51,655 nt of DNA, from NCBI GenBank assembly GCA_023386645.1, contig JAEWJI010000052.1, forward strand, positions 1-51,655. The letters run 5' to 3'. The position numbers and the translations under genes were made by a program. Under the pieces are notes generated by a model. The model made no database searches. It saw only the letters and a program-made list of their open reading frames with translations, and was not told the DNA's origin. The DNA comes from Pseudomonadota bacterium (GTDB lineage Bacteria > Pseudomonadota > Alphaproteobacteria > Caulobacterales > Caulobacteraceae). Below, one piece after another: positions 30,254 through 38,556 of this stretch. How positions within the stretch are numbered: position 1 is the first letter of the stretch; the number at the start of each line of letters is the position of its first letter.

Positions 30254-32518
30254 TTAGAACCGGTAGTTCAGCGTCAGGATCGCCTGGCGGGCCGGGGCGA
30301 CATCGGCATGGTGCACGCCGTTGGTGCGGATGATGTAGTCCTCGTCCGTGGCGTTCTGGACGTTCAGCTGCAGGCTGGCCCGGTCGGTCAGGTCGTAGGA
30401 GGCAAAGGCGTCGATGCGGGTCCAGGCCGGGGCGTAGATGCGGTTCGCCCCGCCGCCGGCTCCGCCCTGATTGCCGCCGTCGGAGTCCGAGACGTAATAG
30501 ACCCCGCCGCCCAGGGTGAAACGCGGCATGACCCGATAGGTGGTGAACAGGCTGAAGCTGTGTTCCGGCGTGTTGGCCAGGCGGTCGCCCTGGTTCACGC
30601 CGTTGTAGGCGCCGCGCACCAGTTCGGAGTCCATGAAGGTGTAGCCGCCGAACACCTGCCATTTCGGCGTGATGTTGCCGGACACACCGAGTTCGACCCC
30701 TTGCACCTTCACCTCGCCCACCTGGGCATAGACGCCCGGCGCGACCTGCAGCTGGGCCTTATCGCGCACCAGGTGGAACAGGGCGCCGCTGACCGCCAGG
30801 CGATCGTTGAACAGATTGGCCTTGGCGCCGAGCTCCCAGCTGGTGGTCTCCTCGGGGTCGAGCAGTTCGTTGGCCAGGTTGCCCGTGCCCGCGCCGCCCG
30901 TGCCGTTCTGGTCGCCCGCCGAGATGGTGGGGGGCGTCGAGGAGGTGGCGTAGGAGGCATAGACGCTGGAGTTCGGCGTCGGCTTGTAGACCAGCCCGAC
31001 CTGGTAGTTGACGAAGTCCCAGTCGCCTTCGACATCGGCGTAGACCGGCGCGGCCGGCGTGCCCGTGGCGTTGCGCCCATCCACCGAATAGTCGTCGTAG
31101 CGGACGCCAAGGTTCAACAGCCACCGGTCGGTCAGGGCGATGGAGTCGAAGGCGTAGAGCGCCATCGTGTCGGTGTTGGAGCGCGAGACCACGCCGCGCG
31201 CGATGTCTCCGGTCCAGGGATCCGAGGGGTTGGGATCATAGACGCGGGTGCAGTCGAACCCGGTCAGCGGCGCCGGGCAGGCGGTCCCGCTGGTGGTAGT
31301 CACCGTATAGGAGGCGTTGCGGTTCTCCTCGGTCGACAGCTCCAGGCCGAGGTTGAAGCTGTGCTCCATGCCCCCGAACCGCGAGACGCCCGACAGGTCG
31401 GTGACGTTGGCCAGGGTCTCCGCCGGGTTCCAGCGCGACTTGAGCCCGCGCTTCATCCACCACTCGCCGCCCACCAGGACCGCCGAGCCGCCGTCACCAG
31501 GATTCGTGACGACATAGTCGTTGAGCGTCTCGGAATAGCGGGTGACGTTGCGAAGCCGCAGGTTCGGGCTGAAGTCGTGCTCCAGCTTCAGGGTCACGCT
31601 GTCGACCTCGTTGACCAGGAAGTCGCGCGCCGTCAGGCCGTAGAAGCTGTTGTACGGCACATCCAGGATGCCGCTGGCGTCAGGGCGGGGCGCGGTGGCG
31701 CCGCCCAGCTTGGTGTACAGCGGGATGCCGTAATCGGGCATCTCGTCGGTGGTCAGGTGGTAGTAGCCGATGGTCGCCCGGGTGGAGGTTCCCAGGCCGG
31801 TGGCGAAGGCCATGGCCAGGCCCTGGCGGTTGAAGTCCACCGCATCACGGCCCGCGACCTCGCCGTCGGTCGCCATGAGGTTCAGGCGGAAGGCGGTCGT
31901 GTCGTTGAAGCGCCAGTTGCCGTCCACCGTGGCCCGCAGATAGCCGTCCGTGCCGACGCCCGCCGAGGCGTTGACGAAGTCGCTGAGACGGGGCGCCTTG
32001 GAGCCCAGGTTGATCGAGCCGCCGCCCGAGCCCCGGCCGGAGTAGACGGCGTCGGGGCCTTTGATGACCTCCACCTGTTCCAGGTTGAAGACCTCGCGCT
32101 GCTGGCCGCCCGAGTCGCGGATGCCGTCCACGAAGATGTTGTTGCCCGAGGACTGGCCCCGGATGAACGGCCGGTCGGCCAGCGGCTGACCGCCCTCGCC
32201 CGCGCCGAAGGTGATGCCCGGCGAGGTGCGCAGCAGGTCCTGCAGCGAGGTGGCCGCCGTCTGCTCGATGATCCGCTGCGGGATCACCGTAATCGAACGC
32301 GGCGTATCGACCAGGGGCGCCACGAACTCGGGCGACTGGGGCTGAGGCTGCTGAACGCGGCCATAGACGTCGATGGCGCCGAGGTCCTGCGCCTGCACGT
32401 CCTCGCCCGGCCCTGCGTCGCCCCCGTCGGCCGCCATGACCGGCTGGGCGGCGAGGAGACCGGCGGCGCCCGAGGCGACGAACAGGGCGCGCAGGGCGTG
32501 GGCGGAGGCGTGAGACAT
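30254..32518 (-). CDS. TonB-dependent siderophore receptor (catecholate type)
   Basis: A 754-residue outer-membrane receptor. Signal peptide MSHASAHALRALFVASGAAGLLAAQPVMA is followed by a plug domain (IDVYGRVQQ TonB box region, PRSITVIPQRIIEQTAATSLQDLLRTSPGI, FIRGQSSGNNIFVDGIRD) and a barrel ending in RQAILTLNYRF, with the terminal Phe. PRSITVIP and FxRG are typical of ferric siderophore receptors of the Fiu/FpvA type. ATG 32518 was chosen over a TTG at 32530. Two Fur-box-like palindromes lie just upstream and piuC downstream, which fits iron-starvation induction and catecholate uptake. Confidence 0.94.
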   Translation of the reverse strand: MSHASAHALRALFVASGAAGLLAAQPVMAADGGDAGPGEDVQAQDLGAIDVYGRVQQPQPQSPEFVAPLVDTPRSITVIPQRIIEQTAATSLQDLLRTSPGITFGAGEGGQPLADRPFIRGQSSGNNIFVDGIRDSGGQQREVFNLEQVEVIKGPDAVYSGRGSGGGSINLGSKAPRLSDFVNASAGVGTDGYLRATVDGNWRFNDTTAFRLNLMATDGEVAGRDAVDFNRQGLAMAFATGLGTSTRATIGYYHLTTDEMPDYGIPLYTKLGGATAPRPDASGILDVPYNSFYGLTARDFLVNEVDSVTLKLEHDFSPNLRLRNVTRYSETLNDYVVTNPGDGGSAVLVGGEWWMKRGLKSRWNPAETLANVTDLSGVSRFGGMEHSFNLGLELSTEENRNASYTVTTTSGTACPAPLTGFDCTRVYDPNPSDPWTGDIARGVVSRSNTDTMALYAFDSIALTDRWLLNLGVRYDDYSVDGRNATGTPAAPVYADVEGDWDFVNYQVGLVYKPTPNSSVYASYATSSTPPTISAGDQNGTGGAGTGNLANELLDPEETTSWELGAKANLFNDRLAVSGALFHLVRDKAQLQVAPGVYAQVGEVKVQGVELGVSGNITPKWQVFGGYTFMDSELVRGAYNGVNQGDRLANTPEHSFSLFTTYRVMPRFTLGGGVYYVSDSDGGNQGGAGGGANRIYAPAWTRIDAFASYDLTDRASLQLNVQNATDEDYIIRTNGVHHADVAPARQAILTLNYRF

Positions 32519-32536
32519 GCGAGAAGCCAAAACTGA

Positions 32537-32557
32537 TAATGCGATTGGTTCGCATTA
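32537..32557 (-). promoter_or_regulatory. Fur-box-like palindrome 1 (receptor promoter)
   Basis: TAATGCGA-TTGGT-TCGCATTA: perfect 8-base arms around a 5-base centre, 19 bases upstream of the receptor ATG. The A/T-flanked TGCGA-N5-TCGCA layout suits an alphaproteobacterial Fur site. Confidence 0.7.
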
Positions 32558-32585
32558 TTCAGCTGGACCGTTCAGCGCAAGAGAG

Positions 32586-32604
32586 ACTGCGAATAAATCG
32601 CAGT
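32586..32604 (-). promoter_or_regulatory. Fur-box-like palindrome 2 (receptor promoter)
   Basis: ACTGCGA-ATAAA-TCGCAGT: perfect 7-base arms with the same 5-base centre, its midpoint 48 bases from that of palindrome 1. Two tandem sites suggest tight iron control of the receptor. Confidence 0.65.
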
Positions 32605-32626
32605 TGCGGGTGGGCGAAGGAGCCCC

Positions 32627-33394
32627 CTAGCTCACGGCCATGATCTTCGGCGCGGGGTCGGCCATCCAGGGCGGCTGGGGCATCGTCTGTTGCGCCTGCG
32701 CCAGGGCCTCGGCCCACCGCTGGCCAAGTTCCCTGAAGTAGGGATCTTCGGCCTCGATCCGCCGCTCCTCGCCATCCAGACGATCACGCCGCAGCACGAT
32801 GAGATCGAACGGCGGCCCGACGGCGACGTTCGACCGGATGGTGGAGTCAAAGGAAATCAGGCCCAGCTTCACCGCGTCGGCTATGGGCGTATCGGTCCGC
32901 AGGGCGCGATCCAGAATGGGCTTACCGTATTTGAGCTCGCCGATCTGGAGGTAGGGGGTATCGGGCCCGCACTCGATGAAATTCCCCTGGCCGTAGATCA
33001 GATACAGTCCGAGCTTGCCGCCCCTGATCTGACCTCCGAGCAGGACGGAGGCGTTGGCCTTGAAGTTCTCGGCCTCCATCGACGGCGCCAGCTCCATCCG
33101 CACCTGTTTGAGCGCGTGGCCCACGATCTGGGCGGCGCGGAACAGGCTGGGGACGGTCGCCAGGGTCTCGGGGCCGGCGGCGCCAGGAAGCGTGATCCCC
33201 TCGCCCGCCATGGCCAAGGCGGTCTGGGTGACCGACAGATTGCCCGCCGTCGCCACGGCGATGACGCGGTCGCCCGGGACGCGGGTCACATGCAGCTTCT
33301 TGTAGGAGGAGATGTTGTCGACGCCCGCGTTCGTCCGGGTGTCGGCGATCATCGCCAGACCCTCGTCCACCAGCATCCCGACACAATAGGTCAT
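32627..33394 (-). CDS. Anbu proteasome-like peptidase
   Basis: A 255-residue Ntn-hydrolase of the Anbu (ancestral beta subunit) family. After removal of Met1 the N-terminal Thr is exposed (TYCVGMLVDEG). Asp17 lies in MIADTRTN and Lys32 in SSYKKLHV, matching the proteasome/HslV catalytic Thr1-Asp17-Lys33 set with a one-residue shift. Other family marks are ALRTDTPIADAVKLGLISFDST and RSNVAVGPPFDLIV. Anbu assembles into ring-like or helical oligomers; no substrate is agreed. It is the last gene of a four-gene operon with ATP-grasp, alpha-E and transglutaminase genes. Confidence 0.93.
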   Translation of the reverse strand: MTYCVGMLVDEGLAMIADTRTNAGVDNISSYKKLHVTRVPGDRVIAVATAGNLSVTQTALAMAGEGITLPGAAGPETLATVPSLFRAAQIVGHALKQVRMELAPSMEAENFKANASVLLGGQIRGGKLGLYLIYGQGNFIECGPDTPYLQIGELKYGKPILDRALRTDTPIADAVKLGLISFDSTIRSNVAVGPPFDLIVLRRDRLDGEERRIEAEDPYFRELGQRWAEALAQAQQTMPQPPWMADPAPKIMAVS

Positions 33395-33470
33395 CGGCGC
33401 GTCCCGACCCCCGCACGGCTTCGGAGCCCGACGCTAACCGATTCGGACGACAGGGCTACATCCGCGAAGG

Positions 33471-34313
33471 CTATTGCTGACCCATGGACTGCGACTGCGA
33501 CTGCACCTGTTGCTGTCCGCGCACACGCAGGGAGACGGTCAGCCGTTCCTCGCCGCCGCCGTAGGCGACGCCCCGCACCGGGGCGGCGCCCAGCGAGTCC
33601 AGCCCCGCGGCGACGCGGACATAGTGGGGTGTCGGAGACACCCCGTTGGCGGGATCGAAGCCGACCCAGCCCAGGTCCTCGACCCAGGCCTCGGCCCAGG
33701 CATGGGCGGCGTCCTGCTGTTCCTGGCCGTCCGAGCGGTGGAGGTGGCCCGAGACGTAGCGGGCCGGCGCCCCGATCCGCCGGGCGCAGGCGATGAAGAT
33801 CTGGGCGTGGTCCTGGCAGACGCCGGAACGTAGTGCGAAGGCTTCGGCGGCGGCGTGGGCGGCGGTCGTCGCCCCGACCTGGAAGCCCACCGCCCGGCTG
33901 ATCGCGCCCATCAGCCGATGCAGCCGGTCCAGCATGGACCCCTCGCCCGCCGCCTCGATCGCGAAGGCGCGCAGGGCTCCGTCCGCCTGGGTCAGCGGGG
34001 TCTCGCGCAGATAGACCAGGGGCGACAGCCGCTCCGTCGCCCCGCGCAGGACGCCGTGGGTGTCGCTGGTCGTCACCTCGCCGGAGACACGCAGGGTCAG
34101 GCCCTGGGTCGGCCGCTCGGTGTAGAGGGTGTGGACGATATTGCCGAACGCGTCCTCGGACCGGCGCAGGCGGGCGTCGACGTCGACCTCCACCCGCCAA
34201 TCGCGCACCTGCTGGCCCTCGGTCGGCCGGGGCGTCACCCGCAGGTGCTGCACGATGAACCGGGCCGGGCGGGCGTAGGCGTAGCGCGTCTCGTAGTCGA
34301 TCCGGATGCGCAT
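33471..34313 (-). CDS. Transglutaminase-like protein of the Anbu operon
   Basis: A 280-residue protein with an N-terminal transglutaminase-associated beta domain (IDYETRYAYARPARFIVQHLRVTP is its opening region) and the catalytic core: Cys166 in RSGVCQDHAQIF, His204 in DAAHAWAEAWVE, Asp220 in GWVGFDPANG. The end is a Gln/Ser-rich tail (QQQVQSQSQSMGQQ) unlike the rest. In related operons it is thought to process or make the peptide built by the ATP-grasp ligase. It lies three bases after the alpha-E gene and 76 before the Anbu gene. Confidence 0.93.
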   Translation of the reverse strand: MRIRIDYETRYAYARPARFIVQHLRVTPRPTEGQQVRDWRVEVDVDARLRRSEDAFGNIVHTLYTERPTQGLTLRVSGEVTTSDTHGVLRGATERLSPLVYLRETPLTQADGALRAFAIEAAGEGSMLDRLHRLMGAISRAVGFQVGATTAAHAAAEAFALRSGVCQDHAQIFIACARRIGAPARYVSGHLHRSDGQEQQDAAHAWAEAWVEDLGWVGFDPANGVSPTPHYVRVAAGLDSLGAAPVRGVAYGGGEERLTVSLRVRGQQQVQSQSQSMGQQ

Positions 34314-34316
34314 GGC

Positions 34317-35255
34317 TCAGGCCAGGTACTGCTCGTGGATGGTCTGGGCCAGCGCGTTGTTCTCCTTGAGGAACCGCAGGATGTATTCGTGCAGACCCGA
34401 CTGGAAGATGTCCTCGATCCGAGCTTCCTCGAACTCGCCGAGCCGGGCCGAGGCCTGGCGCTGGGCCGGACCGTGGCGGCCGTATTCGCTGGCCAGCCGG
34501 TCGAGGTATTCCACGATCATGCCCTGGCAACTGGCCAGGGACCGGGGCATCTGCCGATTGAGCACGAGGAGGTCGGCCACCAGCCAGGGCCGCACGCTCT
34601 CGCGATACACCCAGCGATAGGCCGTGAGCGCCGACACCTCGCGCAGCAGGGTCGTCCACTGGAAATAGTCGAGCTGGCCCCCGACCCGTTCGCCGGCCGG
34701 CAGCAGCAGGTGGTATTTGACGTCCAGCAGTCGCGCGGTGTTGTCGGCCCGCTCGATCGCCGCGCCAAGCCGCAGGAAGGCGTAGCCGTCGTTGCGCAGC
34801 ATGGTCCGCGACGAGGCCCCCTCGACCGCGAGCGACACCCCCTTCACCCATTCCAGGAACCGCACGAAGTCGTCGCGCCGCGTCGGCTGGCCGAACTCGT
34901 TCAGCCCGTTCCAAGCACCGTTGATCGCCTCCCACAGCTCGATGGTCAGGGCCGTGCGCACCGACCGGGCGTTGGTCCGCGCGGCGTTGATGCAGGCCCG
35001 GATGGAGGAGGGGTTGTCCGGCGCAAAAGCGAGGTATTCGCGCACGGCCTTCTCGGTCGGACTGCGGCCCGACGCCTTGAAGGCCTCGGCGACGCCGGCC
35101 GAGGCGATGGCGCTGGACCAGGCGTTGGCGGCCGCCCCGTCGCGCGACGGCAGGGCCGCAAGGCGGATCGCCGCCTCCAGGATGCGCGCCAGGAAGTCCG
35201 CCCGCTCCATGTAGCGGCCGGTCCAGTAGAGGCTGTCGGCGGTGCGGCTAAGCAT
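34317..35255 (-). CDS. Alpha-E domain protein of the Anbu operon
   Basis: A 312-residue, nearly all-helical protein with the alpha-E opening MLSRTADSLYWTGRYMERAD and the later AFLRLGAAIERADNTARLLDVKY. No catalytic residues are known for the family; it occurs almost only next to circularly permuted ATP-grasp and transglutaminase genes. It probably forms a complex with the ATP-grasp protein encoded five bases upstream. Confidence 0.93.
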   Translation of the reverse strand: MLSRTADSLYWTGRYMERADFLARILEAAIRLAALPSRDGAAANAWSSAIASAGVAEAFKASGRSPTEKAVREYLAFAPDNPSSIRACINAARTNARSVRTALTIELWEAINGAWNGLNEFGQPTRRDDFVRFLEWVKGVSLAVEGASSRTMLRNDGYAFLRLGAAIERADNTARLLDVKYHLLLPAGERVGGQLDYFQWTTLLREVSALTAYRWVYRESVRPWLVADLLVLNRQMPRSLASCQGMIVEYLDRLASEYGRHGPAQRQASARLGEFEEARIEDIFQSGLHEYILRFLKENNALAQTIHEQYLA

Positions 35256-35260
35256 TGAAC

Positions 35261-36664
35261 CTACTCATCCAGCACCCAGGTGTCCTTCGTGCCGCCGCCC
35301 TGGCTGGAGTTGACGACCAGAGAACCGGGCTTGAGCGCGACGCGCGTCAGGCCGCCTGGGGCGACCCGCACCCCCTGGGGACTCGTCAGCACGAAGGGCC
35401 TGAGGTCCACGTGCCGGGGTTCCAGCTTGCCGCCGTCCAGCGTCGGGGCGGTCGAGAGGTTGAGCGTCGGCTGGGCGATGAAGTCGTCGGGATCGGCCTC
35501 GAGCTTCTTCCGGAACGCCTCGATCTCCGCCTTCGTCGAGGCCGGTCCCACCAGCATCCCGTAGCCGCCCGAACCGCCCACTTCCTTCACCACCAGCTCG
35601 TCCAGGCGGCCCAGCACCTCCTTCAGCGCCTCGGGCTCGCGGCAGCGCCAGGTCGGCACGTTCCGCAGGATCGGCTCCTCGCCGGTAAAGAACCGGATGA
35701 TCTCCGGCATGTAGGTGTAGACCGCCTTGTCGTCGGCCACGCCGGTGCCGACGGCGTTCGCCAGGGTGACGTTGCCGGCCATGTAGGCCGCCATCAGCCC
35801 CGGGACGCCGACCGCCGAGTCGGGCCTGAAGGTCAGGGGATCCAGGAACTCGTCGTCCACGCGCCGATAGATGACGTCGACCCGACGCGGCCCCTCGGTC
35901 GTGCGCATGAACACCTTGTCGTCGTTGACGAAAAGGTCGCGCCCCTCGACCAGCTCCACCCCCAGCTTGTCGGCCAGGAAGGAGTGTTCGTAGTAGGCGG
36001 AGTTATAAGGACCCGGAGTCAGCACCACCGTGGTCACGTCCGGTCCGGCCGTCTGGGGGGCCGAGGCGGCCAGCGACTGAGCCAGCATGTCGGTATAGGT
36101 CTCGACCGGCCGGATGCGATGTTCCGCGAACAGGTCGGGGAACAGCCGCATCATCATCTCGCGGTTCTCCAGCATGTAGGAGACCCCGGAGGGGGTGCGG
36201 GCGTTATCCTCCAGCACGAAGAAGGCGTCCTCGCCGGTCCGCACCAGGTCGATGCCGGAGATGTGGGTCCAGACGTCGCCCGGCGGCCGGCGGCCCTGCA
36301 TTTCTGGCCGGTAGTGCGGGTTGGTCAGGACCAGGTCGGCCGGAATGACGCCGGCGCGCAGACATTCCTGGGCTCCATAGACGTCCTTCAGGAAGGCGTT
36401 GATGGCCGCCACCCGCTGCTTCAGCCCGGCTTCGAGCCGCTCCCACTCGGCGCGGCCGATGATCCGGGGCACGACATCGAACGGGATCAGCCGCTCGTTG
36501 GATTCCTGATCGCCATAGACGGCGAAGGTCACGCCCATGCGCCGGAAGAACAGTTCCGCCTGGCGCGAGCGCGCGGTCAGCAGGTCGGGCGGCGCCGCCT
36601 CCAGCCATCGCGCGAGCGCGCGATAGGGGTCGCGGACCTCGCCGGTCCCTCCCGCGCCTGTCAT
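35261..36664 (-). CDS. Circularly permuted type 2 ATP-grasp protein
   Basis: A 467-residue ligase-like protein from ATG 36664. Conserved stretches include GVTFAVYGDQESNERLIPFDVVPR, HISGIDLVRTGEDAFFVLEDNARTPSGVSYMLENR, RVDVIYRRVDDEFLDPL, NAVGTGVADDKAVYTYMP, ELVVKEVGGSGGYGMLVGP and RPFVLTSPQGVRVAPGGLTRVAL, which are the ATP-grasp and substrate regions of the family. By comparison with peptide ligases it should join an amino or acyl group with ATP; the product is unknown. It heads the operon. An upstream in-frame start at 36799 is possible but adds a basic, unconserved stretch. Confidence 0.93.
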   Translation of the reverse strand: MTGAGGTGEVRDPYRALARWLEAAPPDLLTARSRQAELFFRRMGVTFAVYGDQESNERLIPFDVVPRIIGRAEWERLEAGLKQRVAAINAFLKDVYGAQECLRAGVIPADLVLTNPHYRPEMQGRRPPGDVWTHISGIDLVRTGEDAFFVLEDNARTPSGVSYMLENREMMMRLFPDLFAEHRIRPVETYTDMLAQSLAASAPQTAGPDVTTVVLTPGPYNSAYYEHSFLADKLGVELVEGRDLFVNDDKVFMRTTEGPRRVDVIYRRVDDEFLDPLTFRPDSAVGVPGLMAAYMAGNVTLANAVGTGVADDKAVYTYMPEIIRFFTGEEPILRNVPTWRCREPEALKEVLGRLDELVVKEVGGSGGYGMLVGPASTKAEIEAFRKKLEADPDDFIAQPTLNLSTAPTLDGGKLEPRHVDLRPFVLTSPQGVRVAPGGLTRVALKPGSLVVNSSQGGGTKDTWVLDE

Positions 36665-36903
36665 CTCGTCGAACGTGGCCGTCTCCTCTGATTCCGCGCG
36701 ATCTGCTTCTGACGGACACGCCGCGCCCTGCAAAGCCCTTGTTGCGCCCGCCTGGGGCGCGGACCGCCGCGGCAGTGCGCGGTTTCGGCCGTGTGACACC
36801 GGTTTACTGCAAGTTCACCGTGGCGGGTTAGGACCTTGACCATGCGCGCCCTTCCCGCCGCTCCCCCCGGCACGCCGATCAGGCCTCTCCCGATGGCGTC
36901 GCC

Positions 36904-38556
36904 GTGACGTCGCCGCCGATGCCGTTCGCCTTCCGGCGACTGCACGCCCGCATGGCCGTGCTCTACGCGGGTGTCGGTTGCCTGGCGCTCGTCCTGGTCG
37001 CCGTGCTGGTGATCGGCGAGCCAGTGGACCCTGATCAGGACGGGCTGTTCGGCGCCTTGGCCGCCATCGGCCTGGTCGGCCTGGTGCTCACGGCCATAGG
37101 CGGCTGGCTGCTGATGCGCAGCGTGGCCCAGCCTATCATCGCCCTGGACGGGGCGGTCCGGCAGCTGCTGTCGGGCGAACCCGTGCCGCCCGTGGCCGAA
37201 GGCGACGACGAGATCGGCCGCCTGGCGCGAAGCTTCAACGCCATGGTCGCCAGCATCCACGATCGCGAGGCGCGCCTGACCCACATGGCCCTGCACGACC
37301 AGGAGACGGGCCTGCCCAACCGCCTGTGCCTGGAACGCGAGGCCGCCGGTCAGGCCCACGCCTGGCTGCTGCTGGTCAGCGTCGATCGCTTCGACATCGT
37401 CCGCAACGCCATCGGCTATGACGCCATGGCGCAGCTGCTGGCCGCCCTGGGGCGCCGGGTGACGCACGCCGCCGGCGGCGCGGGAGTGGCCCGCGTCGGG
37501 GCGAACGCCATCGGCCTGCTGATCGAGGCCGCGGACGCCGAAGCCGCGCTGAACGAGGCTCAGCTGCTGCGCGCCGCCGCCGAGGCGCCCCTGCGGCTGG
37601 CCGGCGCCACCGTGGACGTGGCCCTGACCGTCGGCCTGGCCCGCTGCGCCGATGGTTCGGACGGGGTCGATTCCGTCGTCGACCGCGCCGCCATCGCCGT
37701 GGACCAGGCGCGGGCGGCCCGACGGCCGGTGGCCCTGTTCGACCGCGCCGCCTATGGCGACCCGGCCGGCAACCTGTCGCTGATCTCCGAGCTGATGACC
37801 GCGCTCCAGGCGGGCGAGGTGACCGTCTGCTACCAGCCGAAGTTCGACCTCAAGGCCCGCGCCATCGTCGGCGCCGAGGCGCTGATGCGCTGGACCCATC
37901 ACACGCGCGGCCCGATCGCGCCGGACCTGTTCATCGGCATGGCCGAGGAGACCGGCTACATCCAGCCCCTGACCCGCTGGGTCATCGACCGGGCCATCGC
38001 CGACCAGAAGACCCTTCGCGAGCGCGGGCATGACATGCCCATCTCGGTCAATATCTCCGGGCGGCTGCTGTCCGACGAGGTCTTCGCCGACCAGGCCATA
38101 GCGGCCGTGGCGACCTCGGGCGCGCGGCTGTGCTTCGAGATCACCGAGACGGCGGTCATCGACAACCCGGAGGTGGCGCTGGGCGTCATCGAGCGGCTGT
38201 CGGCGGCGGGGGTGCGGGTGTCGATCGACGACTACGGCTCGGGCCTGTCCTCCCTTACCTATCTGAAGCGCATCCGGGCCGACGAGCTGAAGATCGACAA
38301 GGCCTTCGTGCTGTCGCTGGAAGACGGCGCGCGCGACGCCCTGCTGGTCAAGTCCACCATCGACCTGGCGCACAGCCTGGGCCTGAAGGTCACGGCCGAG
38401 GGGGTCGAAACACCGGTCGCCCTGGCCCTGCTCCAGGGCATGGGCTGCGACATGGCCCAGGGCTTCCTGGTCGGCCGTCCGATGCCGCTGGCGGAGCTGA
38501 TCACCCGCCTGGAAGAGGGCGACGAAGCGCCCTCGCGGGCCGAGAGCGCGGCCTAG
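36904..38556 (+). CDS. Membrane EAL phosphodiesterase with degenerate GGDEF
   Basis: A 550-residue protein, GTG start. Two membrane helices (~18-38, ~50-71) frame a short periplasmic loop; a HAMP-like segment (~72-125) leads to a GGDEF-like domain (TGLPNRLCLEREA) and an EAL domain. The GGDEF motif is replaced by VGANA (198-202), so no cyclase activity is expected. The EAL domain looks active: AEALMRW (E325), N383, E412 in FEITET, DDYGSG (442-447) and the Lys in DELKID. It should degrade c-di-GMP, with membrane input through HAMP. Its stop shares CTAG with the convergent oxidoreductase gene. Confidence 0.93.
   Translation: MTSPPMPFAFRRLHARMAVLYAGVGCLALVLVAVLVIGEPVDPDQDGLFGALAAIGLVGLVLTAIGGWLLMRSVAQPIIALDGAVRQLLSGEPVPPVAEGDDEIGRLARSFNAMVASIHDREARLTHMALHDQETGLPNRLCLEREAAGQAHAWLLLVSVDRFDIVRNAIGYDAMAQLLAALGRRVTHAAGGAGVARVGANAIGLLIEAADAEAALNEAQLLRAAAEAPLRLAGATVDVALTVGLARCADGSDGVDSVVDRAAIAVDQARAARRPVALFDRAAYGDPAGNLSLISELMTALQAGEVTVCYQPKFDLKARAIVGAEALMRWTHHTRGPIAPDLFIGMAEETGYIQPLTRWVIDRAIADQKTLRERGHDMPISVNISGRLLSDEVFADQAIAAVATSGARLCFEITETAVIDNPEVALGVIERLSAAGVRVSIDDYGSGLSSLTYLKRIRADELKIDKAFVLSLEDGARDALLVKSTIDLAHSLGLKVTAEGVETPVALALLQGMGCDMAQGFLVGRPMPLAELITRLEEGDEAPSRAESAA

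Noticed and set aside
30308..32536. 742-codon open frame opposite the siderophore receptor
   Set aside because: A mirror of the receptor gene; composition is Val/Gly/Arg/Asp-rich with no recognisable domain.
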